Origin: Sphingomonas gei
Lineage (GTDB): Bacteria > Pseudomonadota > Alphaproteobacteria > Sphingomonadales > Sphingomonadaceae
Assembly (NCBI RefSeq): GCF_004792685.1
Contig: NZ_SRXT01000003.1
Location: forward strand, 372,001 to 436,000
Length of the DNA: 64,000 nt
Reading direction: 5' to 3'
In this document: positions 1-8,190 of the stretch, in pieces
How the letters are laid out: each line of letters starts with the position of its first letter
How positions within the stretch are numbered: position 1 is the first letter of the stretch
Translations under genes and position numbers: made by a program
Notes under the pieces: generated by a model
What the model saw: the letters and a program-made list of their open reading frames with translations, nothing else
What the model was told of the DNA's origin: nothing
Databases searched by the model: none

Positions 1-63
1 TCAAAGGGAGAGAAAGAGACGAGCGGAACGCAGAGGGGATCGGGACGCCCGCCCGTCTCTCTA
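1..63 (-). other. 5' leader of an off-window flagellar gene
   Basis: This stretch lies between the flagellar promoter-like box at 64-76, which points left, and the window edge. No start codon with a convincing ribosome binding site falls inside the window. The next minus-strand gene, likely flgE or another hook gene judging by flgD upstream, probably begins just beyond position 1. That gene identity is an inference from gene order only. Confidence 0.3.
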
Positions 64-76
64 CCTATATTATAGG
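64..76 (-). promoter_or_regulatory. Flagellar CCTATAAT box (leftward)
   Basis: On the minus strand the sequence reads CCTATAATATAGG. It carries the recurrent CCTATAAT box (69-76), and its CCTATA/TATAGG arms form a palindrome around one central base. It follows the flgD terminator and faces the gene beyond the left edge. It matches the boxes in front of fliK, fliG, motA and others in this window. Confidence 0.5.
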
Positions 77-152
77 GGGGCGGCGGCCTGGAATACGCGC
101 TGCAAGGGGTCGTAGTTCCCCGTTAAGTGCTTGTACGGAAGCGCCGTCGCCC

Positions 153-193
153 AGGCAAAAGAAAGCGCCGGAGCAGGGGTGTTGCTCCGGCGC
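153..193 (-). terminator. Rho-independent terminator after flgD
   Basis: Arms at 165-175 and 183-193 form a perfect 11-bp GC-rich stem with a 7-nt loop. Read on the minus strand the stem is followed by a T-rich run. It lies 14 nt past the flgD stop and separates fliK-flgD from the next unit. Confidence 0.8.
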
Positions 194-206
194 CGTCGAG
201 GCGCGC

Positions 207-863
207 TCAGCCGATGCGCAGCAGATCGGCAGTCGAGACCTTGTTGCCGTTGATGGTGAGCCGCACCACACCGTTCGACAGTTCGACATCGCTGACCTTA
301 CCATAGGCATGCGCAGTCGCGATGACCGCGGTGCCCGACGCGTCCTTGCCGGCCAGCTCGAGCTTGTAGAGGCCCGGCTCGACCTTCTTGCCGCCCGTGG
401 TCGTGCCGTCCCAAGTGAAGGCGCCGGCGGCGCCGGTTGCGCCGACCAGCGGGAACGTGTCGATGGTCTTGCCCTTGTCGTCCTTGATCGTCGCAGTCAT
501 CGACGCGACGTCGCGTGGCGCCGACCAGGTCCATTGGGCCGGGGCAGTCGCGCTGAGGCCTGAAACGGGTGAAGTCGTCTCGACCTGCGTGCCGATCATC
601 GACGAAGCCTGCATCAGGTTCTGCGTGCCGAAGGCTGCGAGTAGCGATTTGAGCGTCGAAGTCTGCTCGATCGACTGCTCGACCTGCGAATATTGGACCA
701 GCTGCTGCGTATATTGTGCGGTGTCCATCGGATCGAGCGGGTCCTGGTTCTGCATCTGGGTGGTGAGCAGCTTCAGGAACATGTCGAAATCGGCGTTGAG
801 CTTGGACGAAGCGGCTCCGGTCTTGGTGTCGGTCGTGTTCGTGGTGGAAGTGACGGTGGTCAT
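207..863 (-). CDS. flgD: Flagellar hook capping protein FlgD
   Basis: The 218-residue protein acts as the scaffold or cap on which hook subunits assemble outside the cell. The N-terminal third has the FlgD signature: FLKLLTTQMQNQDPLDPMD followed by a QYTQQLVQYSQVEQ segment (about residues 29-65). The C-terminal half is the beta-rich FlgD Ig/Tudor-like region with the WDGTTTGGKKVEPGLYKLE stretch. The length is normal for the family. It starts 10 nt after the fliK stop, so it is co-transcribed with fliK, a frequent pairing. A strong hairpin terminator follows it. Confidence 0.95.
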   Translation of the reverse strand: MTTVTSTTNTTDTKTGAASSKLNADFDMFLKLLTTQMQNQDPLDPMDTAQYTQQLVQYSQVEQSIEQTSTLKSLLAAFGTQNLMQASSMIGTQVETTSPVSGLSATAPAQWTWSAPRDVASMTATIKDDKGKTIDTFPLVGATGAAGAFTWDGTTTGGKKVEPGLYKLELAGKDASGTAVIATAHAYGKVSDVELSNGVVRLTINGNKVSTADLLRIG

Positions 864-872
864 GGCTTTTCC

Positions 873-2393
873 TCAGGCGAGAAGGTCGACCTGCCCGTCG
901 CTGCGGACCGGGCGGTAAATGGGTTCGGCAATGGGTGCGTCGTCATCGGACGATGCGAAGCGGCCGCGATTTTGCGATTGCTGTTGCTGGGCCTGCTGGC
1001 CGCCGCTGTCGCCGCCGCGATTCTCGAAGCGGAAGCTCTGCGCGTCGGTGCGGACGCCGGCCTGGTCGAGCGTGCGCGCGAGATCGGGGGCGTCCTGACG
1101 GAGCAGGTCCATCGCTTTTGCGCTTTCGGTGCGCACGGTGGCCTGGAGGCTGCCCTTGTCGTCGAAAGCGAGCGTAACTTCGACGCGGCCGAGCTCGATC
1201 GGGTTGAGGCGGATGCGCAGCGTCTCTTCGCCGAGCTCGACCTTGCGCGCGATCTCGACACCGAGTGAATGGCCGAGATGGCCTGCGCGAGCCTCGATCA
1301 CCGGTTCGGCGGGAGCCGCCGCCGGCGCTGCCCGGGCGGGGTCTGCCGAGGCGGCGTGATGGACATGTTGTAGCGGGACCGGCGCGCTAGCAGCGTCGGA
1401 CTTCGCCACGAGCACGGCCTCCGGCTGGGGCTGACCGTCGGGACTCGATTCGGAACCGGCGGAGTCGGCCTTAGCGGCGACTGCACGCGCGAAATCTGGG
1501 GTGCCTGTGTCGGTGCCGGGTGCAGCCTGCGCGGCATCCTGTGCCGGAGCCGCCACGGCAGCGACCTTGCCGGTCTTCGATGCGCCAGGCCCGTTCTGCG
1601 GGCCAGGCGAAGCTTCGCGGGGGGTGACCTGCTGTGGCGTGATCGGTTGCGGGATGATGTTGATCGCGAGCAGCGCGACTGGCGTTGCGGGATTGGCTTC
1701 GGCCGTTGGAACGGGATCCGGTTCGGCTGCGATTGCGTTGCCGCGGGCGGCCTTTTGCGGCTTTGACGGTGCGGTTTCCGCGGCGCCGGCGGTTTCCGCG
1801 GCGCCGGCGGTTGCCGGCGCCTCGGGCGGGGTGTCGCCTTCGGGCTGCAGCTCGACAGCAGCCGGCGGCGGCGGAATCGCTGGCGCCGCCGCGAGCGGAG
1901 GCCCGGCGGGCGTGGCCGGTGCGGCTACCATCGCAGGCGTCGCCGGGACGGGGGCGGCAATCTCGGGCGTCACTGGGAGCGGGGCAGAAGCGGGCGCGGT
2001 AATTTCAAGCGAGACCATATTCAGCTGGGCCTCGGCTACGATAACGGGCAGCTCGGCCCTGGCGGCAGGCGTCACCGCCACAGGTATTTGCTCCGCGCCC
2101 GGCAATTTGGCGGCCGTCGCCATCAGCTCGGACAGCGAAACTGGCTGCTGGAGCCCCGGAAACACGCCGGTCGTGGGCATGGGCTGGCCCTGGGCTTGGG
2201 CGAGAAGCGCCTGCGACAGCTTCGGCTCGAAATTCTGAGGCGGAGTCGCCGAAGTCCGGAGGGCTGCCAACTGCGGCGCAACTCCGCCATCGGTGACGAG
2301 CCCAAGCGCATCGGCAAAGCCGAGGCCAGCCCCGTTTGCCGGCGCGGCGGATATCCCCGCGCCAAGCGGAAAGCCGAAGGGGTTGATCTGCAT
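873..2393 (-). CDS. fliK: Flagellar hook-length control protein FliK
   Basis: The 506-residue protein has a long, low-complexity Ala/Pro/Gly-rich N-terminal and middle region, as expected of the secreted molecular ruler. The conserved C-terminal FliK domain (about residues 385-470) includes LRIRLNPIELGRVEVTLAF and a following TVRTESAKAMDLLRQDAPDL stretch. FliK measures hook length and switches export specificity through FlhB, which is also encoded here. Translation starts at an ATG 38 nt downstream of a CCTATAAT box. The ruler region contains small internal GC-rich duplications near 1770-1810, the kind of length variation expected in this family. Confidence 0.88.
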   Translation of the reverse strand: MQINPFGFPLGAGISAAPANGAGLGFADALGLVTDGGVAPQLAALRTSATPPQNFEPKLSQALLAQAQGQPMPTTGVFPGLQQPVSLSELMATAAKLPGAEQIPVAVTPAARAELPVIVAEAQLNMVSLEITAPASAPLPVTPEIAAPVPATPAMVAAPATPAGPPLAAAPAIPPPPAAVELQPEGDTPPEAPATAGAAETAGAAETAPSKPQKAARGNAIAAEPDPVPTAEANPATPVALLAINIIPQPITPQQVTPREASPGPQNGPGASKTGKVAAVAAPAQDAAQAAPGTDTGTPDFARAVAAKADSAGSESSPDGQPQPEAVLVAKSDAASAPVPLQHVHHAASADPARAAPAAAPAEPVIEARAGHLGHSLGVEIARKVELGEETLRIRLNPIELGRVEVTLAFDDKGSLQATVRTESAKAMDLLRQDAPDLARTLDQAGVRTDAQSFRFENRGGDSGGQQAQQQQSQNRGRFASSDDDAPIAEPIYRPVRSDGQVDLLA

Positions 2394-2431
2394 CCGGTCG
2401 CCTCTAGCCCGGCCTCGGGGGCCGCTTTCTC

Positions 2432-2439
2432 ATTATAGG
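2432..2439 (-). promoter_or_regulatory. Flagellar CCTATAAT box before fliK
   Basis: The minus strand reads CCTATAATGAGAAAG. The box lies 38 nt upstream of the fliK ATG, in the short gap after flhA. The preceding 40 nt show no recognisable -35 TTGACA and no -24/-12 sigma-54 element. Confidence 0.55.
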
Positions 2440-2459
2440 TGATTGTAGCGCGAACGGTC

Positions 2460-4541
2460 TCAGCCGATCGTGCCGAGCGCCCGAATGCGTGCGCGGGCAT
2501 GGATCTCGTTCTGCGAGAGCACCACGGTGGCTGGCCGCACCCGCTCGATGATCGAGCGGACGAACGGGCGAAGCGACGGGCTGGTGAGCAGGCAGGGAAT
2601 CTCGCCTTCCTGCGCCAGCCGGTCATAGGTCTCACGTACCGAGGCGATGAAGCGTTGGAGCGAAGAGGGAGCCATCGCCAGCTGGCGATCGTCGCCCTGG
2701 CCGAGGATCGATTCGGCGAACGCCTGATCCCATTCGGACGACAAGGTCACTACCGGGATCGCCTCGCCGCGGACCTGCGATGCGCTAATCTGGCGCGCGA
2801 GGCGGCCGCGGACATGCTCGGTGATCTGAGTCAGATTGGCGGTGTGCGGCGCGGCTTCGGCGATCCCTTCGAGGATCGTCGGGATGTCGCGGATCGAGAT
2901 GCCTTCGGAGAGAAGGTTCTGGAGGATGCGCTGGACGCTCGAGATCGAGACCTTCGAGGGGACGATGTCGGCGACGAGCTTCTCGGCGTCCTTATGGACT
3001 TCGGTGAGCAGCTTCTGCGTCTCGGTGTAGGAGAGCAGGTCGGCGATGTTGTCCTTGACCAATTCGGTCAAATGCGTGGTGATGATCGTGCCGCAATCGA
3101 CCACGGTCAGCCCACGGAAGCCGGCCTCGTCGCGCAGCTCGCGATCGATCCACAAAGCGGGAAGGCCGAACACTGGTTCCTTGGTGACTTCGCCAGGCAT
3201 GCCGACCGGGCCGCCGCCAGGATTGATCAGCAGCAATTTCTCGAGCTTGATCTCGCCGCGCGCCGCCTCGGTCTCCTTGATCGTGATGACATATTCGTTG
3301 GGCTTGAGGCCCATATTGTCGATGATGCGGACCGAGGGGAGGACGAAGCCGAAATCGGTCGCCATCTGGCGGCGCAGCGCGCGGACCTGATCGTCGAGCC
3401 GCGGCTCGCGCTGCTCGTCGTTGATCATCGGCAGCAACGCATAGCCGATCTCGATGCGCAGCGCGTCGATCGCGAGCGTCTGCGAGATCGGTTGCTCGAC
3501 TACCGCCTCGCGCGCCTGCTCCTGGGCAGCCATGGCTTTGCCGAGCGCGACCTTGGCCTGCGCGGTCTTGCTCATCTTCCACGCGGCATAGCCGGCGGCA
3601 ACGGCGAAGCTGGCGAAAGGCAGGAACGGCAGGCCCGGCATCAGCGCCAGCGCGCCCATCAGGAACGCGACCATGCCGAACGCCTTGGGGTAGCGGCCGA
3701 GCTGGTCGCCCAGCGTGCTTCCGGTCTTGCCCTTGATGCCGCCCTTGGAGACGAGGAGGCCCGCGGCGATCGAAATGATCAGCGCCGGGATCTGGCTGAC
3801 CAGGCCCTCGCCGACGGTGAGCACGGTATAGGTGTGGAAGGCCTCGCCGATCGGCAGGCCATGCGAAGTGATGCCGATGGTCAGTCCGACGATGATGTTG
3901 ACCGCGGTGATCAGCAGAGCGGCGATCGCGTCGCCCTTCACGAACTTCGAGGCACCGTCCATCGAACCGTAGAAGCCGCTCTCGGCCTCGATTTCGGCGC
4001 GGCGCTCGCGCGCCTGTTCCTCGTCGATCATGCCGGCAGAGAGATCGGCGTCGATCGCCATCTGCTTGCCGGGCATCGCGTCGAGGCTGAAGCGCGCCGC
4101 GACTTCGGCGATTCGGCCGGCGCCCTTGGTGATCACGACGAAATTGATGACGATCAGGATCATGAAGATGGTGAGGCCGATGATGACCTCGCCCCCCATC
4201 AGGAATTCGCCGAACGCGCCGATCACGCCGCCCGCCGCGCCGTGCCCCTCATGGCCGTGCGTCAGGATCAGGCGGGTCGAGGCAAGGTTGAGGCCCAGCC
4301 GGAACATCGTTGCGATCAGCAGGATCGTCGGGAAGGCGCTGAGCTCCAGCGGTTTTTCGATGAACAGCGACGTCATCAGGATCATCACGGCGATCGTGAT
4401 CGACAGCGCGAGGCCGAGATCGAGCAGCCAGCCCGGCATCGGCAGGATGAGCATGCCGATGATCGCAATGACCGAGCCGGCGAGCGCGAGATCGCGGTTC
4501 AGGCCGAAGCGGTTCAGGATGCTGGTGATGGCTGGGGGCAT
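2460..4541 (-). CDS. flhA: Flagellar export gate protein FlhA
   Basis: The 693-residue export-gate subunit sits in the inner membrane of the flagellar type III apparatus and captures chaperone-substrate complexes. The N-terminal half has about eight hydrophobic segments and the family-typical FRLGLNLASTRLIL and SLDAMPGKQMAIDADL stretches. The C-terminal half is the soluble cytoplasmic domain (WDQAFAES region near the end). The frame stays open to 4970, but that extension overlaps flbD and has no FlhA similarity. The ATG at 4541 begins MPPAITSILNRFG after a GGAAGAGA ribosome binding site. The length is normal. Confidence 0.95.
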   Translation of the reverse strand: MPPAITSILNRFGLNRDLALAGSVIAIIGMLILPMPGWLLDLGLALSITIAVMILMTSLFIEKPLELSAFPTILLIATMFRLGLNLASTRLILTHGHEGHGAAGGVIGAFGEFLMGGEVIIGLTIFMILIVINFVVITKGAGRIAEVAARFSLDAMPGKQMAIDADLSAGMIDEEQARERRAEIEAESGFYGSMDGASKFVKGDAIAALLITAVNIIVGLTIGITSHGLPIGEAFHTYTVLTVGEGLVSQIPALIISIAAGLLVSKGGIKGKTGSTLGDQLGRYPKAFGMVAFLMGALALMPGLPFLPFASFAVAAGYAAWKMSKTAQAKVALGKAMAAQEQAREAVVEQPISQTLAIDALRIEIGYALLPMINDEQREPRLDDQVRALRRQMATDFGFVLPSVRIIDNMGLKPNEYVITIKETEAARGEIKLEKLLLINPGGGPVGMPGEVTKEPVFGLPALWIDRELRDEAGFRGLTVVDCGTIITTHLTELVKDNIADLLSYTETQKLLTEVHKDAEKLVADIVPSKVSISSVQRILQNLLSEGISIRDIPTILEGIAEAAPHTANLTQITEHVRGRLARQISASQVRGEAIPVVTLSSEWDQAFAESILGQGDDRQLAMAPSSLQRFIASVRETYDRLAQEGEIPCLLTSPSLRPFVRSIIERVRPATVVLSQNEIHARARIRALGTIG

Positions 4542-4550
4542 CAGTCTCTT

Positions 4551-4625
4551 CCGTTCGCCCTGAGTTGTCGAAGGGCGGTTGTTCCTGGGACCGGACAGGC
4601 GCTTCGACGGGCTCAGCGCGAACGG
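4551..4625. repeat. REP-like imperfect inverted repeat
   Basis: The flbD-flhA gap holds CCGTTCGCCCTGAGTTGTCG (from 4551) and, at 4599-4625, the approximate reverse complement ending CTCAGCGCGAACGG. This resembles the abundant TTCGACAAGCTCAGG-type palindromes seen between genes in many proteobacterial chromosomes, including sphingomonads. It lies inside a presumed operon and could act as a transcript-stabilising or attenuating hairpin. Confidence 0.6.
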
Positions 4626-4639
4626 TGGAGCTTTCGACT

Positions 4640-5974
4640 TTACGGCGCCGGGGCGACGGCGATGCCGGCCTCGATGAAGGTGCGCAGCTTGTTGCGCATC
4701 GTGCGCACCGAGATGCCGAGGATATTCGACGCCGAGGTGCGATTGCCGTGGCACCGCGTCAGCGTCTGGAGGATCAGCTCGCGCTCGACTTCCTCGACCG
4801 TGCGGCCGACGAGGCTCTCGATCTGCAAGTCGCCGGGCTCGGCGAGGTCGAGATCGAGCAAGCGGGTGCCGTCCGAGCGGACGAGATCGTGCGGTTCGAT
4901 CGCGGATCCCTGCGCAAGCAGGACGGCGCGGTGGATGCAATCCTCGAGTTCGCGGATGTTGCCCGGCCACGCATAGCGCGACAGCAGCACCAGAGTCGCG
5001 TCGCTGAACGGGCGGACGAAGATGCCGTCGGCCTCGGACAGCCGTTCGGCGAAATGCGTGGCGAGCTGGGTCAGGTCGCCGCCGCGCGCGCGGAGCGGCG
5101 GAACCTCGACGCGGACCAGGCCGAGGCGGACGAGCAGGTCGGCGCGGAAGCTGCCGGCATTGACTGCCGCTTCCAAGTCCATGCCGGTCGAGGCGATCAG
5201 CCGTGCGCGGAACGGCACTAGTTCATCGCCGCCGATGCGCGGGAAGCGCTGTTCCTGGAGTGCCGAGAGCAAGCGCGCCTGGGTGGCTGGGGCGAGGCTG
5301 CCGACTTCGCGCAGGAAGATCGTGCCGCCGCCGGCTTTTTCGAGCCGGCCGATGCGGCGGGCGGCGGCGCCGGGAAAGGCACCGGCTTCATGCCCGAACA
5401 GCTCGGATTCCAGGACGTCTGCGCCGATGCCGGCACATTCGACGACATGCAGCGGATTGGCGCGGCCCGATGCCTCGTGGATCGCACGCGCCATGACTTC
5501 CTTGCCGCTGCCCTTCTCGCCGGTGACGAGAATCGGGGCGGCGGTCGGCGCCACGGCAGTGGCGAGCGCAAAGGCGCGGGAAAGGGCAGGGTGGTCGCCG
5601 ATGCGGATCGGCGCCTTGCGCTCGATCACCGAAGCGATCGCCGCTGCGATCAGTTCGCGCTGCGGAGGCAGTGGAACATAGTCGCGGGCACCGGCACGGA
5701 TCGCCGCCACGGCACGCTCGGCCGAGGCCTGGATGCCGCAGGCGAGCACCGGAATGGTGAAGCGCTCGGCGCGGATGCTCGCCATGAAGCCGGCGATGTC
5801 GGCCTCGACGTCGATCATCACCATGTCGCCGCCGCCTTCGCGGAGAAAGGCGAGCGCCTGCGCCGGAGTGTCGGCCATTGCCACGTCGGCGCCGGCGTCA
5901 CGTGCCAGCTCGGCGGCGCGGCGAAACTCGCTGCCAGGCGCACCGACGAGGATCATACGGATCGTTCCGGGCAT
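4640..5974 (-). CDS. flbD: FlbD-like flagellar regulator with degenerate AAA+ motor
   Basis: The 444-residue protein has FlbD architecture: an atypical receiver (1-115, D55 present but the acidic pocket missing), an AAA+ domain (125-355) and a Fis-type helix-turn-helix (about 395-432, with NRTSASNILGIS and MRNKL). In Caulobacter FlbD activates sigma-54 promoters of late flagellar genes and is gated by FliX, also encoded here. Walker A is intact (GEKGSGKE, 152-159), but GAFTGA reads GAFPGA (198-203) and Walker B reads FLRE instead of FLDE (R222). The switch motif NC is EC (179-180) and sensor I ATN is STG. The DNA-binding domain looks intact. The ATG at 5974 overlaps the fliN stop by one base. 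Confidence 0.85.
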   Translation of the reverse strand: MPGTIRMILVGAPGSEFRRAAELARDAGADVAMADTPAQALAFLREGGGDMVMIDVEADIAGFMASIRAERFTIPVLACGIQASAERAVAAIRAGARDYVPLPPQRELIAAAIASVIERKAPIRIGDHPALSRAFALATAVAPTAAPILVTGEKGSGKEVMARAIHEASGRANPLHVVECAGIGADVLESELFGHEAGAFPGAAARRIGRLEKAGGGTIFLREVGSLAPATQARLLSALQEQRFPRIGGDELVPFRARLIASTGMDLEAAVNAGSFRADLLVRLGLVRVEVPPLRARGGDLTQLATHFAERLSEADGIFVRPFSDATLVLLSRYAWPGNIRELEDCIHRAVLLAQGSAIEPHDLVRSDGTRLLDLDLAEPGDLQIESLVGRTVEEVERELILQTLTRCHGNRTSASNILGISVRTMRNKLRTFIEAGIAVAPAP

Positions 5975-6324
5975 CAACGGTCCTGCCGAACGATTTCAGT
6001 GAGAGTGACGCCGAGCGCATTGTCGATCAGCACGACTTCGCCGCGTGCGATCAGGCGATCGTTGACGAAGATGTCGACCGGCTCGCCGACGCGGCGGTCG
6101 AGTTCGACCACGGTGCCCGAAGTCAGGTGCAGCAATTCGCCGACGGGCATACGCGCGCGGCCGAGCACTGCCTGAACCTTGACCGGCACGTCATGGACGG
6201 CCTCAAGGCCCTCGGAGCCGGCGGGCATGGTGTCGCCGGTGGGAAACGGTTCGAAGTCTTCGAACACGGGGCCGCTGGCGTCGTCGGTTTCGGCGGGGAT
6301 GATGTCGTGGGGTTCGGTTGCCAT
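5974..6324 (-). CDS. fliN: Flagellar motor switch protein FliN
   Basis: This C-ring subunit has a single SpoA domain at the C-terminus: VPVKVQAVLGRARMPVGELL, then ELDRRVGEPVDIFVNDRLIA and ARGEVVLIDNALGVTLTEI. The 45-residue N-terminal tail is acidic and variable, as usual. The ATG at 6324 is preferred over the ATG at 6330 because AAGGAA lies directly against the upstream one but six bases from this one. It lies 10 nt after fliF and overlaps flbD by one base. A second, shorter FliN is encoded at 21714-21950. Confidence 0.92.
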   Translation of the reverse strand: MATEPHDIIPAETDDASGPVFEDFEPFPTGDTMPAGSEGLEAVHDVPVKVQAVLGRARMPVGELLHLTSGTVVELDRRVGEPVDIFVNDRLIARGEVVLIDNALGVTLTEIVRQDR

Positions 6325-6334
6325 CGTCATTTCC

Positions 6335-7948
6335 TTAGGTGTTCATCCACTGGCGGATCACCGAGGCCGCTTCGGGCGGGCTCGCGGCGATCGCATCGCC
6401 AATGCGCTTGAGGGCGGAGAGCTTGATGCGGCCGTCGACCTGGGCGAGCGCGATCTCCTGATCGAGCAAAGGCTGGTCTGCGTTCATCGACTCGAGCTGC
6501 TTCATTGCGTCTTCGTCGCCGTCCGCGGCGCGCTCGGCGAGCGCGAGCATTTCCGGAGACTGGCCGGTGAGCGGGGTCTCGCGGACTTCGAGTTCTGGCA
6601 ACGCCGGCTGCGGCACGAGCTTGGGCTTGATGATCCGCAGCGCGATCAGCCCGACCACGCCGATGATGAGGACCTGCAGCAGGCCCCAGATCCGGTCGGT
6701 CGGCAGACCAGCGAGAATGCCGCCTTCCTTGTCGGCGAGGCTGTCGTCATTGGCGAAGCGCATGCTCTCGACGATCACGCTGTCGCCGCGCTCGGCGTCC
6801 ATGCCGACTGCATTCTCGACGAGGCGCTGGATGCGCTGCATCTGCGCCTGGGGCAGCCCGTTGGCGCCGCCATCGACCATTACCGCGACGGTGAGGCGCG
6901 TGACCTTGCCGGGGCCGCGCAGCGTGACGGTCTTGGTCGAGCTGTTGTCGTAGGTAGTGTCTTCCGAGGTCTGGTTGGTGCGCGATTGGCGGCCGGCGCC
7001 GGGGGCACCCGGCGGCGGAGCCTGCGTCTCGGGAAGCTGGTTGCCCACCGTGGCGGTCTTTGGACCGGCATCCTGCTCAGTACTCTGCTCGCCATTCTCG
7101 ACGCTGACCTGGCGCGAGATAACCTGCTTGTCCGGATCGAAGAGGTTCGATTCCTCGCGGGTCTGATCACGGTCGATCTGCGCGGAGATTTCTGCGCGGA
7201 CCTTGCCCTGGCCGACGATCGGCTCGAGCAGAGCCTCGACTTCCTCGCGAAGCTTGGCTTCGACTGCCTGCTGGCGCTCGTCGGCATCGCCGCCGCTGGC
7301 CGAACCGGCTTCGCCCGCCCGAGCGAGCAATGCGCCGGTCTGGTCGACCACCGATACGGAATCGGGCGAGAGCTCGGGGACCGAGGAGGAGACGAGATAG
7401 CGGATCGAAGCGATCTGCTCCGAAGAGAGGCGGCCCTTGGTCTTGACCGTCACCGCGGCGGTCGCCTTGCGGCTCTCGGCGGCGAACATCGCACGTTCGG
7501 GCATCACGATATGGACGCGCGCGGCGCTGACATTCTGGATGGTCTGGATCGACTTCGAGAGCTCGCCTTCGACGGCGCGGTTCTCGTTCATCTTGGCGCG
7601 GCTGGCGGAGACGCCGAACGGCTGCTCCTCGTCGAGCACCTCATAGCCGATCTTGCCGCCGAGCTTCTCGCCGGCCATCGACATGCGCAGCTCGGCGAGC
7701 TTGTCCTGCGGCGCCAGCACCGACGTGCCGTCGGCGGAGAGCGAGTATTGCACGTTCGCTGCCTTGAGCTTCTCGGTGATCGTCGCCGCGGCGGACGGAT
7801 CGAGATCGGTGTAGAGATACCCCATCTGCGGATCGGAGCCACGCGTCGCGACAAAGGCGAGGGCGGCGAACAGCGCAAGCGCCACTCCCCCCATCAGCAT
7901 CAGTCGCTTCGGGCCAAGCTGCCCGGCAAAATTCTTGATCGCTTCCAA
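6335..7948 (-). CDS. fliF: Flagellar MS-ring protein FliF
   Basis: The 537-residue MS-ring protein is anchored in the inner membrane. It has an N-terminal transmembrane helix (about residues 15-35), ring-building motifs (YLYTDLDPSAAATI, GYEVLDEEQPFGVSASRAK, RAVEGELSKSIQTIQNVSAARVHIVMPE cut here in parts), a proline/glutamine-rich middle, and a second transmembrane helix near 430-455. The C-terminal tail (LAERAADGDEDAMKQLESM onward) is where FliG binds. The start is a TTG behind CGGGGCGGC, with no in-frame ATG nearby. It heads fliF-fliN-flbD-flhA behind a CCTCTATAAT box. Confidence 0.95.
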   Translation of the reverse strand: MEAIKNFAGQLGPKRLMLMGGVALALFAALAFVATRGSDPQMGYLYTDLDPSAAATITEKLKAANVQYSLSADGTSVLAPQDKLAELRMSMAGEKLGGKIGYEVLDEEQPFGVSASRAKMNENRAVEGELSKSIQTIQNVSAARVHIVMPERAMFAAESRKATAAVTVKTKGRLSSEQIASIRYLVSSSVPELSPDSVSVVDQTGALLARAGEAGSASGGDADERQQAVEAKLREEVEALLEPIVGQGKVRAEISAQIDRDQTREESNLFDPDKQVISRQVSVENGEQSTEQDAGPKTATVGNQLPETQAPPPGAPGAGRQSRTNQTSEDTTYDNSSTKTVTLRGPGKVTRLTVAVMVDGGANGLPQAQMQRIQRLVENAVGMDAERGDSVIVESMRFANDDSLADKEGGILAGLPTDRIWGLLQVLIIGVVGLIALRIIKPKLVPQPALPELEVRETPLTGQSPEMLALAERAADGDEDAMKQLESMNADQPLLDQEIALAQVDGRIKLSALKRIGDAIAASPPEAASVIRQWMNT

Positions 7949-7998
7949 TGCCGCCCCGTGGTGTCGACCTGTGAAGGCGGAAATGCCTCCATGGGTGA

Positions 7999-8008
7999 AT
8001 TATAGAGG
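7999..8008 (-). promoter_or_regulatory. Flagellar CCTCTATAAT box before fliF
   Basis: The minus strand reads CCTCTATAAT, 50 nt upstream of the fliF TTG start. Relative to other copies there are two extra bases (CT) after CC. Region 8009-8117 shows nothing coding and is C/G-homopolymer rich. Confidence 0.5.
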
Positions 8009-8117
8009 GGTGGGGGGCGGCAGTTTGTGCCGGGTGGGAATTTTTTGCCTAGTGGTTTTGAAAGGGAGGGGCGGGGTGGGTGGCGAGCAGAGCGAGCCCC
8101 AACGAGATGCCCAAGAT

Positions 8118-8152
8118 AAAGAAAAGGCCGGGCATCGAGCCCGACCTTTCTT
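8118..8152 (-). terminator. Terminator after fliH
   Basis: On the minus strand AAAGGTCGGGC and GCCCGGCCTTT pair around the loop TCGAT, and the stem runs into TTCTTT. It lies 39 nt past the fliH stop and separates fliG-fliH from the fliF promoter box. Confidence 0.75.
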
Positions 8153-8190
8153 ACCCACCCCCGACCCCTCCCCAATAGGGAGGAGAGATC

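Noticed and set aside
2439..4976. 845-codon open frame on plus strand opposite flhA
   Set aside because: It is an antisense shadow in GC-rich DNA: composition is dominated by Arg/Asp/Ala with no motifs, and flhA on the minus strand is unambiguous.
8015..8040. GGCAC-N4-TGCC resembling a sigma-54 -24/-12 site upstream of fliF
   Set aside because: On the minus strand the GG-to-GC distance is 8 instead of 10 bases and the -12 TTGC is imperfect, so it does not fit the sigma-54 rule.
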